DNA of 59,555 nt, taken from Herpetosiphonaceae bacterium. Its GTDB lineage: Bacteria; Chloroflexota; Chloroflexia; Chloroflexales; Kallotenuaceae. The notes beneath the pieces were generated by a model that saw only the letters and a list, made by a program, of their open reading frames with translations, was not told where the DNA came from and ran no database searches. This document shows, piece after piece, positions 46,708-53,953 of the stretch; within the stretch, counting starts at the first letter, position 1; every line of letters starts with the position of its first letter. The position numbers were made by a program, and so were the translations under genes. The stretch covers positions 1-59,555 of the forward strand of contig JACDGP010000017.1 in the NCBI GenBank assembly GCA_013821605.1, in the 5' to 3' direction.

Positions 46708-47655
46708 TTGGTTCAATCAGACTCGGCTAGAGTCAACCCGCGTACCATTCTATCTGCTCTAGGCCTGTCGGCGTCGCGCATCCAACTCATCCCGATCCGC
46801 CATAACGTGCATTGGCTTGTGGATCTGCCGGGTGAGCGAGTTGTACTTCGCCGCTACACCTCCGACCATTCGCGAGCAAGTGTTGCATATGAATTACGCC
46901 TGCTTGAGCACCTTGACCGGCGTGGCTGGCCTGTGCCCACCCCCGTCACTCCCGTAACCGAAGCGGCGGGCTCGATCTGGTGTGTTTTTCGTTATATGGC
47001 AGGTCGCGCGCCCATACCACGTTCGGTTGCGGGTGTTCGTGCTGAGCAGCGTCGCCGTGGTCGCCTCCTAGCACAACTGCATATGGACATGGTGGATGTT
47101 GCCGAAATGGGGCAACGCGAAGGCTGGCTGCGAGCAGACGAGGGCTTGTTGGATCGAACAAGCCAGTTGCCGGTGGATGAGCTTCTTGCTGCCTACGAAC
47201 GCAAAGCTCCTGAGAACGGGCGCATCTTGCGCGTCTATGCTGATCGCATGCGCGAACGACTGGGCGAATTGTTACCCCACGCACCCGCACCGCTCGTGAT
47301 TCACGGCGATTTCACACCATGGAACATCAAATATAAGCATGGTGCCCTCTCGGCTATCCTCGATTTCGAAATGGCCCACCTCGATCTGCGCGTAGCAGAC
47401 TTCGCGCTCTCATGGCGTGGCCAATACGATGATGTCGTGCGCGGCTACGAAGAGGTGTCGCCGCTGGATCCCGTTGAGCAGGAGTTGCTTGTCCCGATCT
47501 ACTGGGCCTGGGTTATCGCGTCTGCGGTTGCCGAGCTCGATGCGGGTGAAGCGGTCAGCGACTGGGCGGTAACGCACTTGCTCCGCACCCCTTCCAATTT
47601 GCCCACCTCCCTCCCTGGATCTATAATTCCCCTGCCATCACATGGAGCACACTGA
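46708..47655 (+). CDS. Aminoglycoside-phosphotransferase-fold kinase
   Basis: A 315-residue protein of the APH/homoserine kinase-like fold, starting at a TTG at 46708 with an AGGAG ten bases upstream. ATP-binding HNVHWLVDLPGERVVLRRYT is followed by the catalytic loop VIHGDFTPWNIKYK and the metal aspartate in AILDFEMAHLDLRVADFA. Substrate unknown; homoserine, choline, aminoglycoside or other alcohols are possible. Its 3' end contains a good promoter for the next operon. Confidence 0.8.
   Translation: MVQSDSARVNPRTILSALGLSASRIQLIPIRHNVHWLVDLPGERVVLRRYTSDHSRASVAYELRLLEHLDRRGWPVPTPVTPVTEAAGSIWCVFRYMAGRAPIPRSVAGVRAEQRRRGRLLAQLHMDMVDVAEMGQREGWLRADEGLLDRTSQLPVDELLAAYERKAPENGRILRVYADRMRERLGELLPHAPAPLVIHGDFTPWNIKYKHGALSAILDFEMAHLDLRVADFALSWRGQYDDVVRGYEEVSPLDPVEQELLVPIYWAWVIASAVAELDAGEAVSDWAVTHLLRTPSNLPTSLPGSIIPLPSHGAH
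47599..47627 (+). promoter_or_regulatory. Sigma70-like promoter for the ech-etfBA operon
   Basis: TTGCCC at 47599-47604 and a perfect TATAAT at 47622-47627 are 17 bases apart, within the end of the phosphotransferase coding region. Transcription would begin near 47634, leaving a leader of about 110 nt before the ATG at 47745. Confidence 0.6.
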
Positions 47656-47681
47656 TCGATGCTGATCGTTGGGAGATAACT

Positions 47682-47729
47682 GGCGAGAGTCTCGGTGGGC
47701 GCTGTGTCCCTGAGCTTCGCCGGTTTTTT
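47682..47729 (+). terminator. Terminator-like hairpin with T6 tract in the ech leader
   Basis: GGCGA at 47682-47686 pairs with TCGCC at 47717-47721; inner pairs include CTC with GAG and GGG with CCC. GG then TTTTTT (47724-47729) follows. Only 15 bases separate the T-run from the ATG at 47745. Because the promoter lies upstream, this is either an attenuator or a terminator read through at some rate. Confidence 0.55.
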
Positions 47730-47744
47730 GTGTTTGGAGCAACG

Positions 47745-48530
47745 ATGACCTTTACGAATATCGAAGTAACGCATGCAGCAGGCGTCAGCACCATCACGCT
47801 GAACCGTCCGAAACAGCTCAATGCTTTGGACGCTGCGACCATTAGCGAATTAAGCACCGCCTTAACCGGTATCAGCAGTGATACCGGCGTGCGAGCCATT
47901 ATCTTGACCGGCAGCGGCGAGCGCGCCTTTGCCGCTGGAGCCGATATCGGCGAGCTACGCGAGTTGCAATCCGCAACGGCGGCACGTGAGATGGCGCTGC
48001 GCTCGCAAGGTTTAGGCCGCTTGATGAGCGAGCTCCACCAGCCCATCATCGCCGCTATCAACGGTTATGCCTTGGGCGGTGGCTTGGAGCTTGCCCTGGC
48101 CTGTGATATACGGATTGCTGCTGATACAGCTCAGCTCGGCTTGCCGGAGGTAACCCTGGGCATTCTGCCTGGTTGGGGTGGTACGCAGCGCCTAGCTCGT
48201 CTGATTGGCCCCGGCATGGCCAAGCTTATGATGATGACCGGCGAGCGCATCAAGGCCAACGAAGCCCTACGTCTCGGCCTCGTCGAGCGCGTTGTACCTG
48301 CCGCCGAGCTAGCGCAGGCTGCCCAGCAACTCGCCCAGCAGATCGCGGCGCTGCCGCCCTTGAGCATTGCGGCGATCAAGCAGGCCGTCAATCAGGGCTT
48401 GAATATGAGTCTTGATCAAGGCAATGCCTTTGAAGCCGGCCTGTTCGGTGAGCTGGCGATGACGGCCGATGCCAAAGAAGGCACCACCGCCTTTCTCGAC
48501 AAACGAGCGGCGGTCTGGCAAGGTAAGTAA
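47745..48530 (+). CDS. Enoyl-CoA hydratase
   Basis: A 261-residue crotonase-fold enzyme; GGAG precedes the ATG at 47745. It hydrates trans-2-enoyl-CoA to 3-hydroxyacyl-CoA. The oxyanion-hole segment AFAAGADIGEL and the active-site glutamates in NGYALGGGLELALACDIR and LGLPEVTLGILPGWGGTQR are complete. It heads an operon with etfB and etfA, which suits fatty-acid or short-acyl-CoA oxidation. Crotonyl-CoA from the phaAB products may be a substrate, though this is inference. Confidence 0.92.
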   Translation: MTFTNIEVTHAAGVSTITLNRPKQLNALDAATISELSTALTGISSDTGVRAIILTGSGERAFAAGADIGELRELQSATAAREMALRSQGLGRLMSELHQPIIAAINGYALGGGLELALACDIRIAADTAQLGLPEVTLGILPGWGGTQRLARLIGPGMAKLMMMTGERIKANEALRLGLVERVVPAAELAQAAQQLAQQIAALPPLSIAAIKQAVNQGLNMSLDQGNAFEAGLFGELAMTADAKEGTTAFLDKRAAVWQGK

Positions 48531-48556
48531 AGCAATCATCTAAGGAAGGACTCAGG

Positions 48557-49339
48557 ATGCACACTCTGGTATTTATCAAACAGGTCCCCCAACAAAATAG
48601 TGTCAAGATTACCCCGGATAAGCATATCGATGCCTCGGGTATCGAGTCGATCATCAGCTTGTTCGATGAATATGCCCTGGAAGAAGCCTTGCTACAAACC
48701 GAAAAAGCGGGCGGCCAAGTGACCGTGATCACCATCGGCACCGAAGCCGACAAAGAAGCCTTGCGTAAAGCGCTGGCGATGGGCGTCGATAACGCCATCC
48801 TGGTCAGCGATCCGCAGTTTGCCGACATCGGCTCCCTGGCTGCGGCAAAAATTGGCGCCGCTGCCGCCCGCAAAGTCGGTGACTTCGACATCATCTTCTG
48901 CGGCAAGCAATCGACCGACGACGAAACGGCCACCTTCGGCCCGGCCCTAGCCCGCTACCTTGACATCCCGGTGTTGAGCTATGTCTTTAAGGTCGAGTCC
49001 GTCGATCCCAATACTCACACCGTCGTCCTTGAGCGCGCTCTGGAGTCGACCATCGAAACCGTTGAGTCCACGCTACCTGCCGTGCTGACCACGGTTAAGG
49101 ACCTAAACCAGCCGCGCTATCCATCGCTGCTGAAGATTCGCAAGGCTGCCAAGGCCACCATCCCCACCTGGGGTGCTGCCGATCTTGGCATTGAAGCGGG
49201 GAGCCTTACTCCGAAGATCGAGTATTTGGACCGTGTACCACCACCACCACGACCGGTTGGCTCGATTGTAGACGGCGCTTCGGCGCAGGATAAAGCTGCG
49301 AAGCTGGTAGACAAACTGGTCGACGCACAAGTCATCTAA
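48557..49339 (+). CDS. etfB: Electron transfer flavoprotein beta subunit
   Basis: A 260-residue ETF beta subunit, which with EtfA carries electrons from acyl-CoA dehydrogenases to the membrane quinone pool. MHTLVFIKQVPQ, VKITPDKHIDASGIES, and the nucleotide-binding loop ALAMGVDNAILV are typical. Later GKQSTDDETATFGPALARYL and the C-terminal TVKDLNQPRYPSLLKI-type signature appear. Start at 48557 has AAGGAAGG upstream. It is 26 bases after the hydratase. Confidence 0.93.
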   Translation: MHTLVFIKQVPQQNSVKITPDKHIDASGIESIISLFDEYALEEALLQTEKAGGQVTVITIGTEADKEALRKALAMGVDNAILVSDPQFADIGSLAAAKIGAAAARKVGDFDIIFCGKQSTDDETATFGPALARYLDIPVLSYVFKVESVDPNTHTVVLERALESTIETVESTLPAVLTTVKDLNQPRYPSLLKIRKAAKATIPTWGAADLGIEAGSLTPKIEYLDRVPPPPRPVGSIVDGASAQDKAAKLVDKLVDAQVI

Positions 49340-49393
49340 TACGCTGCTGGGAAAGTCAATCCCCTGGCTTGTAACATTACAAAGGAACCAAAG

Positions 49394-50368
49394 ATGGCAG
49401 AGATATGGGTCTATCTTGAGGAGGGAGCAGACGACCTGGCTCCCATCAGTCGCGAATTGATTACGAAAGCGATGGAGTTGGCCGCTGGTCTGGGCGGCTC
49501 CGTCGCGGGCCTAGCCCTCGGTCCCAGTGCTGCGACTATCACTGCACAAGCCTTTAACTATGGTGTGCCGAAGGTCTATCTGACCGAAGCTCCGGCCTTG
49601 GAGCACTATACCAACGAAGCCTATGTAGCAGCCGCTGCTGAATTAATCAAGCAGTACCGGCCTTCCGTTGTCTTAGCCGGCACGTCGATTCAAATGCGTG
49701 ATTGGACACCATCACTGGCCGCCGCCCTCGACGCCGCCCTTGCCGCAGATGTCACCCACGTTGCGGTTGAAGGTGGGCGGCTGGTCGCCACGCGCCCCTC
49801 GCATGGTGCCAATGTGATCAACAAACTCGGCTTCAACGCCCCGCTCGTCATCATATCCCTGCGCCGCCAAGTATCGCCCGAAGCCAAGCCCACCGGCGGC
49901 ACCGGCGAGACGATTCGTGGCACGATGCCTGCGATCAAGCAGCGCACCAGGGTCCGCAGCGTCAAGGAAAAAACCAACGCTGTGAACCTGGCCGACGCCC
50001 AGATCATTGTCTCAGGTGGTCGCGGTCTCCAATCGCCCGAAAACTACCAGAAGCTGGTGCCCGAGCTGGCGCAGGCCTTCGGTGGCGCCTATGGTGCCTC
50101 GCGTGCAATTGTCGATGCCGGCTGGGTCCCCTACGAGCGTCAGGTCGGCCAAACCGGCAAGACGGTCTCCCCCAAGCTCTATGTGGCCTGCGGGATTTCC
50201 GGTGCCATTCAGCATCTCGCCGGTATGCGTAGTTCCGGCACAATCGTAGCGATCAACCGCGACCCAGAAGCCCCGATCTTTAAAGTTGCAACCTACGGTC
50301 TGGTTGGTGACGTGAACGAGCTCCTGCCGGCCTTGACGGAAGCCGTGAAGACGAAAGTCGGCCAATAA
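49394..50368 (+). CDS. etfA: Electron transfer flavoprotein alpha subunit
   Basis: A 324-residue ETF alpha subunit holding the FAD. The N-terminal domain starts AEIWVYLEEGADDL. The FAD-binding C-terminal half has VSGGRGLQSPENYQKL, GASRAIVDAGWVPYERQVGQTGKTV, KLYVACGISGAIQHLAGM and AINRDPEAPIFKVATYGLVGD. It follows etfB by 54 bases and is probably in the same transcript, with the DinB-family gene 24 bases later. Confidence 0.94.
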   Translation: MAEIWVYLEEGADDLAPISRELITKAMELAAGLGGSVAGLALGPSAATITAQAFNYGVPKVYLTEAPALEHYTNEAYVAAAAELIKQYRPSVVLAGTSIQMRDWTPSLAAALDAALAADVTHVAVEGGRLVATRPSHGANVINKLGFNAPLVIISLRRQVSPEAKPTGGTGETIRGTMPAIKQRTRVRSVKEKTNAVNLADAQIIVSGGRGLQSPENYQKLVPELAQAFGGAYGASRAIVDAGWVPYERQVGQTGKTVSPKLYVACGISGAIQHLAGMRSSGTIVAINRDPEAPIFKVATYGLVGDVNELLPALTEAVKTKVGQ

Positions 50369-50392
50369 GCTAATAAGGGGCAGCGACAACGC

Positions 50393-50875
50393 ATGGAATC
50401 AGAGATCACAACCTACACTCGGTTGCTCGACCGGATGCGCGAGGACGTGCGCGAGGTGTTACTTGGCTTGTACGGCGCGGGGTTGAACTGGCGACCTCTG
50501 CCGACCGACACGAACTCGGTCTACGCTCTCGCGCAACACTCCGCCTGGGTCGAAGACTGGTGGATCGGATCAGTCGCGGCGCGCGCCCCTTTTCCACATA
50601 ATTGGGACAACGACGAGGATCTCGCAAGCAGCGGCGACGACCCCGCCGATCTCCTCGTCTTCCTAGACCAAGCCGCCGTTCGCACCGCTGCCTTTTTTGC
50701 CACGCTCGACCCGGATGAACTGGGCGCACGCCGCGAACGTATCCGGCGTGATGGCAGCGTCGATACCCGAAGTGTGCGCTATTGCATCGTGCATACCATC
50801 GAGCACTATAGCGAACATATTGGTCAGATGCGCCTAACCCGTCAGCTATGGGAAGCCGGTCAAAACAAGCCATGA
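50393..50875 (+). CDS. DinB-family protein
   Basis: A 160-residue four-helix bundle. A metal site is suggested by H in LAQHSAWVEDWWIG and by HTIEHYSEHIGQMRLTRQLWE, the usual DinB HxxxHxxH-like pattern. DinB proteins are thiol-dependent transferases or hydrolases and often uncharacterised. Its stop overlaps the start of the E2-like gene by four bases (ATGA), so the two are translationally coupled. Confidence 0.82.
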   Translation: MESEITTYTRLLDRMREDVREVLLGLYGAGLNWRPLPTDTNSVYALAQHSAWVEDWWIGSVAARAPFPHNWDNDEDLASSGDDPADLLVFLDQAAVRTAAFFATLDPDELGARRERIRRDGSVDTRSVRYCIVHTIEHYSEHIGQMRLTRQLWEAGQNKP

Positions 50876-51939
50876 CACTGCGCCAACTCCGGCTGCCGTC
50901 GCTTCCCGGTGACGGCACCGTGACGCTTGAGCACTGGTATAAACAGCCCGGCGAGCCAGTCACGCCGGGCGATCCCCTGCTCCTTGTCCGTACCGAGCAC
51001 TTTGCGCTCGATCTACCGGCGCCCATCGCTGGCACCCTAGCTCAACACTGCTATGATGCTGGCGAAACAATCCCGGTGGGCACGACCTTCGCCACCCTTG
51101 ATCAGGAGGACAGCTCGCTCACTGAGCCTCCAGCACCCCTCGCGTCGCATCCAACGCCACGGCCAGTCCGCGTTTCGCCCCTTGCCCGTAAGCTAGCCAC
51201 GGTCCACGCCTATGATCTCACGACGATCACCGGCAGCGGCTACGGCGGTCGCATCGTCCAAGCCGATATCGTGCGCCTGCAAGCCTCCCTTATCCCTCAG
51301 TCCGCATGCCCAGAGGGCGCCCCGACCCCCGCCCTCAGTCCTCGTCCCCTCAGTCCTCAGTCCTCATCCCTCGCCCCTACCGTCTTGACTGCCATGCAGG
51401 TGCAATTGGATGCGGCTTTAACAGTGGGGCACCGAGCGCGCCAAGGGCCGCGTGGTGTGGAGCTAACGCTTGCAAGCTGCGTAGCCCATGCCGTGAGTCA
51501 GGAACTACTTACCCACCATTTGCTCCAGGCTGTCTGGGACGACGACGGACTAATCCTGCCACGACAGACAACGTTGGCAATCGAGGATGGCAGCGTCAGT
51601 CGCGTTATCCCCGATGCCGCCGCACTCAGCTTACTGGGGATCGCGCGGAGCCTAGCGAGCTCATCGGCGGCTGCGGATATCACCCGCGCATTTAGTATCC
51701 GGACGACTTCGGCCCACTGGACCGAAGCGTGGCTTGCTCCCGGCTCGACCGCGACCTTAACTATCGGTTCGCCCACCGTCCGGCCCATCGTCGTAGCGAC
51801 ACTGGAGGGTGATCGCATTGAGCCGCACCCCACTGCGCTGCTAACCCTCTGCTACGATGCCCGCATCCTCACACAGCCGGAGGCCGATGCCTTCTTGTGG
51901 GCTGTGAAGCGACGCGTTGAATGTTTGCACGGAGCTTAA
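50872..51939 (+). CDS. Degenerate 2-oxoacid dehydrogenase E2-like protein (pseudo-E2)
   Basis: A 355-residue protein with the three-part E2 layout. Residues 1-80 form a lipoyl-like domain, residues about 98-132 a peripheral-subunit-binding domain (VRVSPLARKLATVHA), and residues 165-355 a catalytic-like domain. In the lipoyl domain the ETDK loop reads RTEHF, so the lysine that carries lipoate is H43. In the catalytic domain the DHRxxDG motif reads DARILTQ, so the catalytic histidine is A330 and the glycine is lost. The binding domain looks intact. The protein probably cannot be lipoylated or transfer acyl groups. It may scaffold or regulate. The linker contains a low-complexity S/P/T segment coded by a tandem DNA repeat. 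Confidence 0.75.
   Translation: MTLRQLRLPSLPGDGTVTLEHWYKQPGEPVTPGDPLLLVRTEHFALDLPAPIAGTLAQHCYDAGETIPVGTTFATLDQEDSSLTEPPAPLASHPTPRPVRVSPLARKLATVHAYDLTTITGSGYGGRIVQADIVRLQASLIPQSACPEGAPTPALSPRPLSPQSSSLAPTVLTAMQVQLDAALTVGHRARQGPRGVELTLASCVAHAVSQELLTHHLLQAVWDDDGLILPRQTTLAIEDGSVSRVIPDAAALSLLGIARSLASSSAAADITRAFSIRTTSAHWTEAWLAPGSTATLTIGSPTVRPIVVATLEGDRIEPHPTALLTLCYDARILTQPEADAFLWAVKRRVECLHGA
51332..51377. repeat. CCTCAGTCCT-type repeat inside the pseudo-E2 linker
   Basis: Short units such as CCCTCAGTCCTC recur here three to four times. A related stretch, with a similar GCCCAGAGG lead-in, lies at 53704-53735. The unit is in frame with the E2-like gene and codes for the linker. Confidence 0.5.
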
Positions 51940-51952
51940 ATCCGCTCATAAT
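51925..51952 (+). promoter_or_regulatory. Weak promoter candidate for pfkA
   Basis: TTGCAC at 51925-51930 and CATAAT at 51947-51952 are separated by 16 bases at the end of the pseudo-E2 gene. Transcripts would start near 51959. Confidence 0.35.
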
Positions 51953-51978
51953 ATGCTACACTATCGGCGAAACGACCG

Positions 51979-52006
51979 ATGAAGGTCCGCAGGGCGGGCC
52001 TTTCAT
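51979..52006 (+). other. Leader hairpin before pfkA
   Basis: ATGAAGGTCCGC at 51979-51990 can pair with 51994-52006 across a three-base loop, with one bulged T and one U-G pair. It precedes the Shine-Dalgarno GGAAGGAG. It may stabilise the transcript or control its translation. Confidence 0.4.
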
Positions 52007-52041
52007 GTTCTACCAGTAGCGCGTCCGGAAGGAGATCGGCT

Positions 52042-53247
52042 ATGCCGACAACGATTCGACGAATTGGTGTTCTGACCGGCGGTGGTGATGCACCCGGCCT
52101 GAATGCAGTGATTCGTGCCGTCGTTAAAACCGCCGAAATCGAATATGGCTGGAAAGTCGTAGGCATCGAAGACGGCTTTGAGGGCTTATTAACTCCACCA
52201 CGTATACGCAACCTTGGCTTGGAGCAGGTCCGGGGCCTGCTCCCAAGTGGTGGTACCTTGCTTGGCTCAACGAATAAAGGTCACTTCGGTTCGAAAATTA
52301 TCGACGGTCAGCACCACCGCGAGCCTGGACCCTTCAAAGAAGCGGCGCAAAATATGCGGCGGCTGGGGCTTGACGCTCTGGTCGTGATCGGCGGCGAGGG
52401 CTCCCAGGGTATTGCCAGTGAGTTTGCCAAGTATGGTATGCGAGCCGTAGGCGTCCCGAAAACGATCGATAACGATCTGTGGGGTAGTGATCGGACCTTT
52501 GGTTTCGACACAGCATTAATGGTTGCGACCGAGGCGATCGACCGTTTGCATACAACTGCCGCCAGCCATGACCGGGTCATGGTCCTGGAAGTCATGGGAC
52601 GCGATGCTGGCTGGATCGCGTTGCACGCCGGTATCGGCGGTGGTGCTGACGTCGTTCTGATCCCCGAAATCCCCTTCCGTATTGAGGCTGTCGCCTCGAA
52701 AGTCCTGGCCCGCGAATACCAAGGCTCCAAGTTCTCGATCATCGTCGTCGCCGAAGGAGCACGCTTGCTTGCCGGTGATCAAATGTTTGTTGACGATAGC
52801 GGGCGTCTCGGTGGCATTGGTCACTATGTGGCAGCCGAGGTCGCCAAGCGTACCAAAAAAGACGCACGTGTTGTCGTCCTGGGTCACCTGCAACGGGGTG
52901 GTGCTCCCACGCCCTATGATCGCGTTTTAGCCACACGCTTTGGTTGTGCTGCGGTTCGCTCGTTGGCCGAAGGCAAGTCCGGCGAAATCGTCGTTCTCAA
53001 AGGCGGTGAAATCCAGACGATTACGATGGCGGAAGCCGCCTCACGGATCAAGACGGTGCCGACCGACGACGAGCAAATCCGCGTGGCACGCGGCCTCGGC
53101 ATTGCTTTTGGCGACGAGAATGCCGATCTCTTCGAGGAAGAGGAAGAAGCGGTCATCGAACATATCGAAGCCGAACGCCCAATTTCGCATGGCGTTGACG
53201 ATGAGGAAGAAACACCGCTTCATCATAGCAATCTCGAAGGTGTCTAA
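52042..53247 (+). CDS. pfkA: 6-phosphofructokinase
   Basis: A 401-residue phosphofructokinase. GGAAGGAG precedes the ATG at 52042. The glycine-rich opening GVLTGGGDAPGLNAVIR is followed by VIGGEGSQG and PKTIDNDLWGSDRTFGFDTA. A Gly at the position that is Asp in PPi-dependent enzymes argues for ATP, while Lys before TIDND is the combination known from group III ATP enzymes of actinobacteria. MGRDAGWIALHAGI and PEIPFRIE complete the fructose-6-phosphate site. The C-terminal 45 residues are acidic. It catalyses the committed step of glycolysis. Confidence 0.92.
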   Translation: MPTTIRRIGVLTGGGDAPGLNAVIRAVVKTAEIEYGWKVVGIEDGFEGLLTPPRIRNLGLEQVRGLLPSGGTLLGSTNKGHFGSKIIDGQHHREPGPFKEAAQNMRRLGLDALVVIGGEGSQGIASEFAKYGMRAVGVPKTIDNDLWGSDRTFGFDTALMVATEAIDRLHTTAASHDRVMVLEVMGRDAGWIALHAGIGGGADVVLIPEIPFRIEAVASKVLAREYQGSKFSIIVVAEGARLLAGDQMFVDDSGRLGGIGHYVAAEVAKRTKKDARVVVLGHLQRGGAPTPYDRVLATRFGCAAVRSLAEGKSGEIVVLKGGEIQTITMAEAASRIKTVPTDDEQIRVARGLGIAFGDENADLFEEEEEAVIEHIEAERPISHGVDDEEETPLHHSNLEGV

Positions 53248-53293
53248 TGACCACGGGCTTCATCCCTGCTCTGCTATAGGCGGGGATAGGAGG

Positions 53294-53680
53294 GTGCTAA
53301 AGCTGGCAGTGCATCATGGCGCAACACTGCTGCTCCTGCTGGCATGTCTCGGCTGCAGTCCGGTGGATCGCACCGGCCGTCCAACTGTCCAGCCCATCGT
53401 CTATATAACGCCTGCTCCAACCCAAAATGTAGCAGCGACTGCGACAACCTATGCCCGTCGGAGCATCCCGACCGCTACTCCGGCCAACGTCTACGTGGTG
53501 CGACCTGGAGATACGTTGACCAAAATTGCCGATGCCAACGAAACGACGATTGACGAACTCATGACCGCCAACAACATAAGCGACCCGAACAAAATCGAAG
53601 TAGGGCAGGTACTGCACCTACCGGCCTCCTCCGCCACAGTCCTGCCCAGCGCCACCATTCCCATAACGGCAACTCCCTAG
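53294..53680 (+). CDS. LysM-domain lipoprotein
   Basis: A 128-residue secreted protein. The frame begins GTG at 53294 with a Lys-containing signal; a GTG at 53309 is the alternative. LLLLLAC is a credible lipobox, so the cysteine would be lipidated. A PT-rich spacer (TPAPTQN, SIPTATPAN) leads to a single LysM domain, YVVRPGDTLTKIADANETT to GQVLHLP, which binds peptidoglycan. It is close to pfkA but probably has no metabolic link. Confidence 0.75.
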   Translation: MLKLAVHHGATLLLLLACLGCSPVDRTGRPTVQPIVYITPAPTQNVAATATTYARRSIPTATPANVYVVRPGDTLTKIADANETTIDELMTANNISDPNKIEVGQVLHLPASSATVLPSATIPITATP

Positions 53681-53783
53681 TCCTTCCCCTCCCCCACTCG
53701 GCCCGCCCAGAGGCACCCGTCCTCATCCCTCAGTCCTATCACTCCTCCGACCATCGGTGCCACTCACTTAACCCGTGCTGCGG

Positions 53784-53812
53784 TTGACCGTTCTCAAGGT
53801 CAGTGCTAGACT
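53784..53812 (+). promoter_or_regulatory. Sigma70-like promoter upstream of glgX
   Basis: TTGACC at 53784-53789 and TAGACT at 53807-53812 are exactly 17 bases apart. Transcription near 53819 would give a leader of about 135 nt before glgX. Confidence 0.55.
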
Positions 53813-53904
53813 CTGCTTGGTGAACCTGACAAGCAGGGCATACGTCTTGCTCCTCAGGGAGTTTTTTTGTTGCTGCCCTTGAGTGGCTGTGCGCCACTCA
53901 GGGG
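53813..53904 (+). other. Structured glgX leader with terminator-like element
   Basis: Three hairpins can be drawn. CTGCTTG at 53813-53819 pairs with CAAGCAG at 53830-53836. CTCC at 53850-53853 pairs with GGAG at 53858-53861 and is followed by seven T (53862-53868). The arm at 53876-53887 pairs over 12 bases, one G-U, with 53893-53904. The T-run after a hairpin upstream of the coding start suggests conditional termination. No known riboswitch class was recognised. Confidence 0.45.
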
Positions 53905-53953
53905 TCGTGCATATCTGGGCACTTGATCGCCCGCGCAACGCTGAGGTTGGTAT

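Noticed and set aside
52940-53293. N-terminal part of the long frame leading into the LysM lipoprotein
   Set aside because: It overlaps the phosphofructokinase gene in another frame; the signal peptide marks the true start near 53294.
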